Origin: Deltaproteobacteria bacterium
GTDB lineage: Bacteria; Desulfobacterota; DSM-4660; Desulfatiglandales; HGW-15
Assembly (NCBI GenBank): GCA_024641835.1
Contig: JAHECH010000164.1
Location: 1-8,041 of the forward strand
Direction of reading: 5' to 3'
DNA length: 8,041 nt
The translations under genes were made by a program, and so were the position numbers. The notes under the pieces were generated by a model. It did no database searches. It saw only the letters and a program-made list of their open reading frames with translations, and was not told where the DNA came from. Positions within the stretch are counted from its first letter, which is position 1; every line of letters starts with the position of its first letter. Shown in pieces: positions 1 through 6,674 of this stretch.

Positions 1-361
1 TCACCTAAGCTTAACTTCGAAGCTGAGTCGTTCGATCGTTTCGTGGCCAACTATGTTCTCGACCTGCTGACCCTCGAGGACAGCCGGGCGTTGCTTCGAG
101 AGGCATGGCGAGTGTTACCGGAAGGCGGGATTATCGGATTGGTGAGCCTCACTCATGGGGTCACTCCTGCCTCTCGGCTTGTGGAATGCGTCTGGATTGC
201 GATCCATGTGATTCGCCCGATGCTGGTCGGTGGTTGCCGGCCTATCAGCCTCCTGGAACTCGTGACGGACCCGGAATGGAGGGTTCCGTTACCACGGAAG
301 GTTTAGTCGCTTTGGGGTACCTTCAGAGGCAGTTGTCGCAGAGAAATCGGTGGTGCTCTAA
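1..361 (+). pseudogene. SAM-dependent methyltransferase (type 11-like), 3' end, frameshifted
   Basis: Frame 1 is open from the first base, so the start and the SAM-binding glycine-rich loop lie upstream of the window. The visible part has the post-motif IV pattern FDRFVANYVLDLL, then AWRVLPEGGIIGLVSLTHG, typical of the strand and helix after the SAM pocket in class I methyltransferases that act on small molecules or quinones. In frame 1 the protein ends early at TAG 304-306. If one base is skipped at about 286, the reading continues after GTT (283-285) as CGT TAC CAC (287-295) and gives 24 more residues, including RFGVPSEAVVAEK, with a stop at 359-361. That tail is the sort of C-terminus expected for this family, so I infer a +1 frameshift. 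It could be a real inactivating mutation or a sequencing error. The substrate cannot be told. Confidence 0.7.
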
Positions 362-497
362 TTTTACCGGTCCCAAACCGCTCCTGGCATTCGGGATCTT
401 CGACTCGCATGGAGGTCTCTCTTAACTGTCTCAAGACGCACTTACCTCGTGGCTCTGAACTCGGGCTTCCTTCAGATAATCCCTCTCAATTCCCTCA

Positions 498-525
498 TTT
501 ACAATTTGCACAGGATTGGTATAAG
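498..525 (+). promoter_or_regulatory. Predicted sigma70 promoter with extended -10
   Basis: TTTACA (498-503) matches the -35 consensus at five of six bases. A 16-base spacer follows, then TGGTATAAG (517-525), which combines an extended -10 TG with a five-of-six -10 hexamer. Transcription would start near 532, leaving a leader of about 100 bases before the first gene of the plus-strand cluster. This is a pattern match only. Confidence 0.5.
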
Positions 526-622
526 AAAATGGTCGTCTCTCAAGTATCTGGCTATATAAAGATCCTAACAGACCGCAGAAGGAGAGAGGGCACGCTTTTG
601 TACGAGGTCCATGGCCTTGTTT

Positions 623-628
623 AGGAGA
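623..628 (+). promoter_or_regulatory. Ribosome binding site of the corrinoid-activator gene
   Basis: AGGAGA lies five bases before ATG 634 and supports that start. A six-codon frame (ATG 611 to TAG 629-631) runs across this site. It has no good ribosome binding site of its own, so I do not call it a leader peptide. Confidence 0.7.
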
Positions 629-633
629 TAGGC

Positions 634-2550
634 ATGAAGCAACACCGGGTAACATTTCTGCCCAGCAGAAGATCCATTGAAGTCGACGAGGGCACTTCTG
701 TCTTGGAGGCTAGCCAGAGGGCTGATGTTTTTGTGAACAACCTCTGTGGAGCAGAGGGCGTCTGCGGCGAGTGTCGCGTTCAGATCCTCAAAGGCGACTT
801 TCAGTCCAGTGATCGTCTATCAGCCTTCTTCTCCCAGGAGGAACTGGATAAAGGATATGTCCTTGCCTGCCAGACGAAGATCCGCGGCGATCTTGAAGTG
901 GAGATCCCGCCGGAATCCCGACTTGAACAAGAGCAAATCATGATAGGTGAGAGACGGGATTCCGCGGAGATTCAGGCCGGCACAGCACCCCAGCAAATTC
1001 CCGAAGCCCCTTTCTATGCTTTCAAGCCCTTGGTGAGAAAGGTATACCTGGAACTCCCGCGACCTACCTTGGAGGACAACATCACGGATATAGAAAGGGT
1101 CTCCCGGGAACTAAGGCGAAAGATAGGTTGGTATGCTTTTGAAATCTCCCTCCCCTGTTTGCAGCACCTCTCTGAAACCCTCCGGGACACCAATTGGAAG
1201 GTGACGGCGACTCTGGTAAAAGACAATGGAAGATACCGGATCCAGAGGATAGAGCCTCTGGATACCTCGAACAAAAACTATGGCCTCGCTGTCGATGTGG
1301 GAACGACCACGGTCGTCGCCCAGCTTGTCGATCTCAGAACAGGGAAAGTGCTCGGCGTGGAAGGGTCCCACAATCTCCAGGCCCAGTATGGCGAAGACGT
1401 GATCTCCAGAATGGTTTACGCCTGTGGCAAAGGAGGACTTAATCCCCTCCACGACGCTGTCATCAAGAATATCAACAATCTGATCAAGTCCCTTGCAAGC
1501 ACCTACAAAACCTCCCCTCTGGAGATTAATGCCATCGTCGCTGCAGGCAACACCACCATGAGCCACTTTCTCCTGGGCCTCACACCCTGTAACATCAGGC
1601 TGGAGCCTTACGTGCCGACTGCCGATATCTATCCCCAGATCCTGGCCGGGGAGATCGGAATTGAGATCAATCCCCGGGGAATTCTGGAGACCATTCCGAG
1701 CGTGGCCTCCTATGTGGGAGGAGACATCGTAGCAGGCATTGTGGCCTCAGGGATTGCGGATCATCCAGAGATACGGGGGCTGATTGATATCGGAACCAAT
1801 GGAGAAATAGCCATCGGCAACAATGAATGGCTTGTCTGCTGCTCTGCTTCTGCAGGGCCCTCCTTCGAGGGTGGTGGAACCCGCTGCGGCATGCGAGCCA
1901 CACGGGGAGCGATAGAGAAAGTGGAAATCGTTGATGACAGGGTGAAATACCAGACCATCGGAAATGCCAAACCCCTCGGGATATGCGGCTCCGGCCTGAT
2001 TGACTGTATTTATGAGCTCGTGAGAAACAAAATCATCGGCTCAGATGGAAAGTTCGACAGGAGCCGAAAAGATCCGAGGTTGACCTACGAGGATGATGTG
2101 CCCCAGTACGTCATCGCAGAAGCCCGTGAAACGGAGACAGTCGAACCCATTGTCTTTACAGAGGCTGATATCGGCAATCTCATCAAGTCCAAGGGATCGA
2201 TCTTTGCAGCCATCAAGGCTCTGGTGGGGTACATCGGCCTATCCCTCGATCAACTGGAGACGTTCTATGTGGCGGGTGGTTTCGGCAACTATCTGAACGT
2301 TTCCAAAGCGGTCGCCATCGGACTCCTGCCCGATATTCCAAAAGAGAAGATCCGCTTCATCGGAAACAGTTCTCTCACCGGCGCCCGACTTGCCCTGACA
2401 TCTGAGGAGGCCCTGGAGAAATGTATCAACGTCTCCCGGTCCATGACCAATATCGAGCTTTCCAATTATCAGCCCTATATGGACGAGTACATTGCAGCCC
2501 TTTTCTTGCCCCATACGGATCGAAGGCTGTTCCCTTCGGTGACCTACTAG
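634..2550 (+). CDS. RACo-type reductive activator of corrinoid proteins (2Fe-2S ferredoxin + ASKHA/DUF4445 ATPase)
   Basis: A 638-residue cytoplasmic protein. Residues 1-95 form a plant-type [2Fe-2S] ferredoxin with C38, C44, C47 and C79 (CGAEGVCGEC plus a later cysteine). A linker domain follows to about residue 215. The rest is an ASKHA-fold ATPase: LAVDVGTTTVVAQLVD (218-233), YGEDVISRM (252-260), AGNTTMSHFLLG (304-315), LIDIGTNGEIAIG (383-395), SAGPSFEGGG (406-415), GICGSGLIDC (449-458) and AGGFGNYLN (547-555). Known family members (RACo, RamA, O-demethylase activators) use ATP to drive reduction of inactive Co(II) corrinoid to Co(I) in methyl-transfer pathways. Length and domain order are normal. 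The start is fixed by AGGAGA five bases upstream. It is the first gene of a same-strand cluster that continues into an NADH module. No corrinoid protein or corrinoid methyltransferase lies in the window, so its target is unknown. The family assignment is firm; the specific partner is not. Confidence 0.9.
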   Translation: MKQHRVTFLPSRRSIEVDEGTSVLEASQRADVFVNNLCGAEGVCGECRVQILKGDFQSSDRLSAFFSQEELDKGYVLACQTKIRGDLEVEIPPESRLEQEQIMIGERRDSAEIQAGTAPQQIPEAPFYAFKPLVRKVYLELPRPTLEDNITDIERVSRELRRKIGWYAFEISLPCLQHLSETLRDTNWKVTATLVKDNGRYRIQRIEPLDTSNKNYGLAVDVGTTTVVAQLVDLRTGKVLGVEGSHNLQAQYGEDVISRMVYACGKGGLNPLHDAVIKNINNLIKSLASTYKTSPLEINAIVAAGNTTMSHFLLGLTPCNIRLEPYVPTADIYPQILAGEIGIEINPRGILETIPSVASYVGGDIVAGIVASGIADHPEIRGLIDIGTNGEIAIGNNEWLVCCSASAGPSFEGGGTRCGMRATRGAIEKVEIVDDRVKYQTIGNAKPLGICGSGLIDCIYELVRNKIIGSDGKFDRSRKDPRLTYEDDVPQYVIAEARETETVEPIVFTEADIGNLIKSKGSIFAAIKALVGYIGLSLDQLETFYVAGGFGNYLNVSKAVAIGLLPDIPKEKIRFIGNSSLTGARLALTSEEALEKCINVSRSMTNIELSNYQPYMDEYIAALFLPHTDRRLFPSVTY

Positions 2551-2626
2551 CAGGGTGCTGTTCGTTGGGGAATGAAGAAACAGCTTTAATCGGAATGCCC
2601 TTAATCATCTCATGAGAGGCGCAACG

Positions 2627-3094
2627 ATGGATCGTTCGGAAATTGAAAAGGCACTGGGGAGCTCTGAGTTATTCAGAGGCTTGGAGAAGTCCGACATTCA
2701 AAAGATTGCCGGCCTTTGTCGTGAAGATGTTTACGAATCGGGCGAGTACGTGTTTCGACAGGGTGATTTCGGAGATCGGATCTGTATCATCGCCGACGGC
2801 AAAGTATATCTTGAGAGAGACGTAGACGTGGGGACACGCAAGGGAAGCGTTGTCATCGGCATTCTCGGCAGGGGCAGGGTTTTTGGCTGCTGGTCCACCC
2901 TTCTCAACGCACCCCATAACCTGATGTCATCTGCCTGCTGCCAGGGACCTACGAAAATTGTTTCTCTAAGAGGCTCTGACTTGAGGGGGCTGATGGTGAG
3001 CAGCACCCTGCTTGGATTCAATATCTTAGAACAGCTATGCTTCCTGCTAAGGGACAGGATACAGAGTATGTACGGGGCGATGGAAAAGATTTAG
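2627..3094 (+). CDS. Stand-alone cyclic-nucleotide-binding-fold protein, degenerate ligand pocket
   Basis: A 155-residue protein consisting of one Crp-type effector domain: the N-terminal SSELFRGLEKSDIQKIA (12-28), the beta-roll ESGEYVFRQGDFGDRICII (37-55) with the conserved glycines, and a C-terminal helix. There is no helix-turn-helix after it, so it is unlikely to bind DNA itself. The phosphate-binding cassette reads FGCWSTLLNAPHNLMSSA (86-103): the usual Glu after FG is Cys88, and no Arg is present where cAMP phosphate is normally held. Canonical cAMP binding is therefore doubtful. I chose ATG 2627 over the in-frame ATG 2612 because GAGAGG (2614-2619) sits seven bases before it. It lies 76 bases after the corrinoid activator and 81 bases before the NuoE-like gene, on the same strand, so it may sense or tether something for the electron-transfer module; that is inference. 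Confidence 0.82.
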   Translation: MDRSEIEKALGSSELFRGLEKSDIQKIAGLCREDVYESGEYVFRQGDFGDRICIIADGKVYLERDVDVGTRKGSVVIGILGRGRVFGCWSTLLNAPHNLMSSACCQGPTKIVSLRGSDLRGLMVSSTLLGFNILEQLCFLLRDRIQSMYGAMEKI

Positions 3095-3110
3095 CGTAAG
3101 CCTGAGACTT

Positions 3111-3148
3111 GAACAGGCCGTCTTGTTCTCCCAATCCTTTACTATTGG
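3111..3148. repeat. Two adjacent 5-N8-5 inverted repeats before the NADH module
   Basis: GAACA (3111-3115) pairs with TGTTC (3124-3128), and CCAAT (3131-3135) pairs with ATTGG (3144-3148). Both are 18 bases long with an eight-base centre, and their centres are 20 bases apart, close to two helical turns. They lie in the 81-base gap before the NuoE-like gene. Each could arise by chance, and the half-sites differ. Confidence 0.3.
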
Positions 3149-3175
3149 CAGCATTAGGTTGAAAGAAAGACTCCG

Positions 3176-3703
3176 ATGGAACACGAGAATCATAAGGAGG
3201 ATGACATCTCTTTAGAGAAAATTTCTTCTGCCATCCGATCCTTCGGGAAAGATAGAAGAAACCTCATCCCCATCTTACAGATGATCCAGCAAGAGCTTGC
3301 CTACATCCCACCGGGGGCTATTGAGCTGGTTGCGCTGCACCTGGTCATCGGCGCCTGCGAAGTGTACGGGGTTGCAACGTTCTACAACCAGTTTCGATTC
3401 AATCCGCCGGGAAAGCATGCCATCAAGGTCTGCCTGGGCACCGCCTGCCACGTCAAAGGCGGCGAAATCATCCTCGAGAACTTTGAAAGGAAGCTCGGCA
3501 TCCGGGGTGGGGAAACCACCCCTGACAGAGAATTCAGCATTGATCGGGTTGCCTGTGTGGGATGCTGCGCTCTGGCTCCAGTGGCTCTGGTAGGAGAGAA
3601 TGTTCAAGGACATATGGCTCCGAGCAAGGTGGAAGGGCTGATCCTCGGGTTCAAGATTGAAAAGGAGAAGCAGGAGAGAGAAAAAGGCCAACATGAATCC
3701 TGA
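3176..3703 (+). CDS. nuoE: NuoE/HoxE-like [2Fe-2S] thioredoxin-fold subunit of NADH module
   Basis: A 175-residue protein matching the 24-kDa subunit family of complex I and of soluble NAD-linked hydrogenases (NuoE, HoxE, HndA). The N-terminal helical part (residues 12-75, including IPILQMIQQELAYIPPGAI and EVYGVATFYNQF) is followed by the thioredoxin-like domain. Its [2Fe-2S] ligands are C86 and C91 (CLGTACHVKGG) and C127 and C131 (ACVGCCALAPV), the family's CxxxxC...CxxxC spacing. An extra Cys130 lies inside the second pair. The C-terminus (about 160-175) is a short charged tail. Its role in the family is one-electron transfer next to the flavin subunit. The ribosome binding site is weak (GAAAGAAAGA). 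It overlaps the next gene by 11 bases, which indicates translational coupling and a joint complex. Confidence 0.92.
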   Translation: MEHENHKEDDISLEKISSAIRSFGKDRRNLIPILQMIQQELAYIPPGAIELVALHLVIGACEVYGVATFYNQFRFNPPGKHAIKVCLGTACHVKGGEIILENFERKLGIRGGETTPDREFSIDRVACVGCCALAPVALVGENVQGHMAPSKVEGLILGFKIEKEKQEREKGQHES

Positions 3704-5624
3704 GTATCATGAGAAGGTGAACCATCAGTTCAAGGCATTACAGGAAGAGGCTGAAACACGCCGAAAGCCCTTCAGGGAGGCCGCAGTTCCCAAGATACAC
3801 ATCGGCATGGCCACCTGCGGCATTGCCTCCGGCGCCCTGGAAACAAAGCGCGCCTTTGAAGAAGCCCTCGCTGAGCACCAGATCCAGGCTCTCATCCATA
3901 CCGTGGGATGCATCGGCCATTGCTACGCAGAGCCTGTGGTCATCGTGGAGAACCCAGGATTTCCGGCCATCCTCTATTATAAAGTCACACCGGGAAAGGC
4001 GCGAATGATCGTGAAATCCTTTTTTGTGGATGGAGACCCTCTTTTCGAGCATCTCCTGGGGGCGATGGAGCAGAATGACCTGATCCCTGCGGTCATGGAT
4101 TTTCCCCGCTTCAGCCAGGAGAAGAAGGTGGTCACGGAGTGGTGCGGCATCGTTGATCCTGAAGACATCTATGATTACATCACACGGGGTGGTTATTCGA
4201 GCCTGGTGAAGGCGCTCCAGACGAACCCGGAAGAGATCATCCGGGAGGTGGCGGAATCAGGCCTGAGAGGACGAGGGGGCGCTGGCTTTCCCACCGGAAG
4301 GAAATGGGCGCTGGCAAGAGAGGCAAAAGGCAACGAAAAAATGGTGATCTGCAATGCAGATGAGGGAGACCCTGGCGCCTACATGGACCGGACCATCCTG
4401 GAGAGCAATCCCCATCAGCTGCTCGAGGGGATGGCCATCTCCGGATTGGCAGTGGGCGCCAAGAGAGGCATCGTCTACGTGAGAGCGGAGTATCCCCTTG
4501 CGGTGAAGACCCTGACCAAAGCGCTCCTTCAAGCAGAAGAATGCGGGCTTCTCGGTAAGAACATCTTGGGAAGCGGCTTCGAATTCATTGTGGAGCTGTT
4601 CCAGGGATCGGGAGCTTTTGTTTGTGGGGAAGAGACAGCCCTTATCGCATCCCTTGAAGGCCATCGAGGGATGCCCTGTGTCAGGCCCCCTTATCCTGTT
4701 CATCAGGGCCTCTGGGGCTGGCCCACGGTGATCAACAATGTCAAAACCTTAGCCTCTGTCCCGCCTATCTTGAACCACGGTGCCGACTGGTACAAAACCA
4801 TCGGCACCGAGAGCAGCGCAGGAACAGCGATCTTCTCGGTTGTGGGTGATGTGGTTCATCCGGGCTTGGTGGAAATTCCCATGGGCGTTGACCTCAAAAC
4901 GCTGATCATCGACATCTGCGGGGGTATCCCCAATAGAAAGACCTTCAAGGCCGTTCAGATCGGTGGGCCTTCCGGAGGATGCCTGCCTTCAGATTTTCTG
5001 GAGACTCCCATCGACTTTGATTCCCTCAAGGGAGCCGGGGCCATGATGGGATCAGGCGGCATGGTGGTGATGGATGAGGATACCTGCATGGTGGATGTGG
5101 CCCGTTATTTTCTCGATTTCACTCAAAAGGAATCGTGCGGCAAGTGCACTTTCTGTCGAATCGGGTCTTTCCAGCTTCTTCGAATCTTGGAGCGAATCAC
5201 AAAAGGGGAGGGGAGGGAGGGCGACCTTGAACGATTGGAAGCCCTGGCTCTCGAGATCAAAGACGGCTCCCTGTGCGGCCTTGGGAAAACAGCGCCAAAC
5301 CCGATCATCACCTCTCTCCGCTACTTCAGGGAGGAATACGAAGCCCACGTCAACGAAAAGCGATGCCCCGCGGGCGCATGCAGGGCTCTCACCGCATTTT
5401 ACATCGATCTCGACAAATGCGCCCGCGGTTGTGATGCCTGCGTCGGAAGCTGTCCTGTGGAAGCTATCTTCACTACGAGGGATCGAAAAAAAGGAATCGA
5501 CCAGACCCTGTGCGTGAGATGCGGAGAATGCATGGCCGCCTGCCCCGCGGAATATAATGCTGTGAAAAAGGTCTCGCCCCGTCATCTCGCTCCGGTGGTG
5601 GAAAGGCCTGAAGCGCATCCATGA
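3693..5624 (+). CDS. nuoF: NuoF-like NADH/FMN subunit with extra N- and C-terminal Fe-S domains (HndC/HydB type)
   Basis: A 643-residue subunit that oxidises or reduces NAD(P)H through FMN. Residues 34-110 are a thioredoxin-like Fe-S domain with C42, C73 and C77 (VGCIGHCYAEP). The complex-I 51-kDa core follows: GLRGRGGAGFPTGRKW (190-205), CNADEGDPGAYMDR (220-233) and CGEETALIASLEGHRG (311-326) for FMN and NADH, then an SLBB-like segment (about 378-430). The N3-type [4Fe-4S] motif is SCGKCTFC (C482, C485, C488) plus C528. The C-terminus is a two-cluster ferredoxin: C576, C580, C583, C587 and C607, C610, C613, C617. This layout is that of soluble, often electron-bifurcating, enzymes such as HydB and HndC, not of respiratory NuoF. 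I chose ATG 3693 rather than the upstream in-frame TTG 3657; AAAGG lies five bases before it. The first C-terminal cluster has one extra residue (CARGC). The redox partner is not in the window. Confidence 0.93.
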   Translation: MNPEYHEKVNHQFKALQEEAETRRKPFREAAVPKIHIGMATCGIASGALETKRAFEEALAEHQIQALIHTVGCIGHCYAEPVVIVENPGFPAILYYKVTPGKARMIVKSFFVDGDPLFEHLLGAMEQNDLIPAVMDFPRFSQEKKVVTEWCGIVDPEDIYDYITRGGYSSLVKALQTNPEEIIREVAESGLRGRGGAGFPTGRKWALAREAKGNEKMVICNADEGDPGAYMDRTILESNPHQLLEGMAISGLAVGAKRGIVYVRAEYPLAVKTLTKALLQAEECGLLGKNILGSGFEFIVELFQGSGAFVCGEETALIASLEGHRGMPCVRPPYPVHQGLWGWPTVINNVKTLASVPPILNHGADWYKTIGTESSAGTAIFSVVGDVVHPGLVEIPMGVDLKTLIIDICGGIPNRKTFKAVQIGGPSGGCLPSDFLETPIDFDSLKGAGAMMGSGGMVVMDEDTCMVDVARYFLDFTQKESCGKCTFCRIGSFQLLRILERITKGEGREGDLERLEALALEIKDGSLCGLGKTAPNPIITSLRYFREEYEAHVNEKRCPAGACRALTAFYIDLDKCARGCDACVGSCPVEAIFTTRDRKKGIDQTLCVRCGECMAACPAEYNAVKKVSPRHLAPVVERPEAHP

Positions 5625-5652
5625 GATATTGTTTATCCTGGGACTGGCCGTG

Positions 5653-6312
5653 ATGGTAAAACTCCTGGTGGATGGAAAAGAGTTGGAAGCAAAGGAGGGG
5701 TTGACCCTGCTTCACGCCTGCCTTGATCACGGCATCTACATTCCCAACCTCTGCTATCTCGAGGGCATGAAGCAGCCCCCTGCATCGTGCAGGCTCTGCT
5801 TTGTTGAAATCGAAGGAAATGATGGACCTGTGCCATCCTGCACGGTCAGGGTCGAGCAGGGGATGGTGGTGAAAACCGACACAGCCGCTGTGCGAAGGCT
5901 CCAAGTGAGCGCTTTTCGTCTTTTCATGTCCGTCCATGATGTGGACTGCGGAAGCTGCCCGGCAAACAAGACGTGTGAGCTCCAGCGGATCGCCAGGTTT
6001 CTCCGGGTCGGCTTGAAACCTGGAAAGCTTGACCTATGCCTGAAGGAGCCCAACATCGTTCAAGAGCATCCTATCCTGGACCATTACCCGAACCGATGCG
6101 TTCTTTGCGGAAAATGCGTTCATACCTGTCTCTCCAGGCGCGGCCGGCCCTCGATGACTTTCGCCCAGAGAGGCTTCAACACAGTGATCAGCCTCTACGG
6201 AGGAGCGGATTCCCCAGGCTCATCCTGCGAAAATTGCCTCGCCTGTGTCCAGGTTTGCCCCGTGGCTGCTCTGGCACTAAGAGGCCAAGGATCTTGTGGT
6301 GAACAGAGCTAA
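5653..6312 (+). CDS. NuoG N-terminal/HoxU-like iron-sulfur subunit
   Basis: A 219-residue Fe-S protein carrying the clusters found at the N-terminus of NuoG, in HoxU and in the front of bifurcating [FeFe]-hydrogenase HydA. A [2Fe-2S] domain has C34, C46, C49 and C63. The His-Cys [4Fe-4S] site is HDVDCGSCPANKTC (H95, C99, C102, C108). Two [4Fe-4S] clusters follow: C149, C152, C155, C159 (RCVLCGKCVHTC) and C192, C195, C198, C202 (SCENCLACVQVCP). It stops just after the last cluster, so there is no H-cluster or molybdopterin domain; in length it fits HoxU. I prefer ATG 5653; GTG 5650 and TTG 5629 are possible in-frame alternatives, and the ribosome binding site is weak (GGGA at 5640). It sits 28 bases after the NuoF-like gene and would wire that flavin to an unseen acceptor. 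Its stop overlaps that of the convergent regulator. Confidence 0.9.
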   Translation: MVKLLVDGKELEAKEGLTLLHACLDHGIYIPNLCYLEGMKQPPASCRLCFVEIEGNDGPVPSCTVRVEQGMVVKTDTAAVRRLQVSAFRLFMSVHDVDCGSCPANKTCELQRIARFLRVGLKPGKLDLCLKEPNIVQEHPILDHYPNRCVLCGKCVHTCLSRRGRPSMTFAQRGFNTVISLYGGADSPGSSCENCLACVQVCPVAALALRGQGSCGEQS

Positions 6313-6674
6313 GAAATGAGCGGCTCTCGAAGCAACCCTCTTATTTTGATTTTCAGCTCGCTCAAATCCGAAGTTTTGGTCGCATAGTCATCCGCTCCGG
6401 TACATTTTTGACTGTGCCGGAGCAAAGGGTAGGCTGTGCAAAGAATCACCGGCACAGAAGCTCCCCCACGGCGAATCTCTTTCAGAACTTCGACGCCCCT
6501 CAGACGGCCTAATTTTTCATCCAGCACAATGAGATCGGGCCTCTCCTCCCTGATCAGCTGGAGAACTTTCATGCCGTCTCCTTCCTCGATCACGTCGTAT
6601 CCCTCTTCCCTCAGTTCATCCGAATAGAGGAGGCGGATAGACGGATCATCATCAATGACAAGAATTCTACTCAT
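6309..6674 (-). CDS. Single-domain response regulator (CheY-like receiver)
   Basis: A 121-residue stand-alone receiver domain. It shows the acidic cluster D8-D9-D10 (ILVIDDD), the phosphoacceptor D52 (LIVLDEKL), T80 (LCTAYP) and K100 (DYATK). All catalytic positions are present, so it should be phosphorylated by a histidine kinase encoded elsewhere. The residue after the lysine is Thr instead of the usual Pro. There is no output domain, so it acts by protein contact or in a phosphorelay. I chose the ATG at 6674 because an AAGGAGGG site (plus-strand 6685-6692) lies ten bases upstream; a longer frame to 6770 has no such support. It overlaps the small gene before it by eight bases and probably shares its transcript. 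It is convergent with the Fe-S cluster, and the two stop codons overlap. Confidence 0.88.
   Translation of the reverse strand: MSRILVIDDDPSIRLLYSDELREEGYDVIEEGDGMKVLQLIREERPDLIVLDEKLGRLRGVEVLKEIRRGGASVPVILCTAYPLLRHSQKCTGADDYATKTSDLSELKIKIRGLLREPLIS
6394..6423. repeat. 11-bp inverted repeat inside the response regulator gene
   Basis: GCTCCGGTACA (6394-6404) and TGTGCCGGAGC (6413-6423) pair over 11 positions with one T-G wobble when read as plus-strand RNA, around the eight-base loop TTTTTGAC. It lies about 80 bases past the stop of the plus-strand Fe-S cluster. No T-run follows on either strand, so it is not a standard intrinsic terminator, but it could end or stabilise the plus-strand transcript. 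Confidence 0.4.

Larger units (their letters stand above)
362..633. other. Non-coding interval upstream of the corrinoid-activator cluster
   Basis: This 272-base gap holds no convincing gene. A 71-codon frame (409-624) lacks a ribosome binding site and family likeness, and the promoter described below lies inside it. No clear terminator hairpin with a T-run follows the methyltransferase. The interval contains the predicted promoter at 498-525 and about 100 bases of leader before the ATG at 634. Confidence 0.6.

Noticed and set aside
409..624. 71-codon plus-strand frame just before the corrinoid activator gene
   Set aside because: No ribosome binding site, no family-like sequence, and the best promoter of the region lies inside it.
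611..631. Six-codon frame ending across the activator's ribosome binding site, a possible leader peptide
   Set aside because: No usable ribosome binding site of its own and no repeated regulatory codons; probably chance.
2519..2540. Hairpin CGAAGG-CTGTTC-CCTTCG at the end of the corrinoid activator gene
   Set aside because: It lies inside the last codons and no T-run follows; likely a coding coincidence.
2557..2584. GCTGTT...AACAGC hairpin after the corrinoid activator gene as a terminator
   Set aside because: Only six pairs with a 16-base loop and a short, broken T-run; too weak.
4257..4703. Minus-strand 148-codon frame
   Set aside because: Lies opposite the FMN/NADH motifs of the NuoF-like gene; shadow frame.
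5052..5618. Long minus-strand frame (188 codons) opposite the NuoF-like gene
   Set aside because: Antisense shadow of a gene with clear family motifs; the translation shows no known domain.
5653..6312. N-terminal fragment of a broken [FeFe]-hydrogenase
   Set aside because: The same clusters occur in HydA, but the length fits a complete HoxU-like protein and no H-cluster remnants follow.
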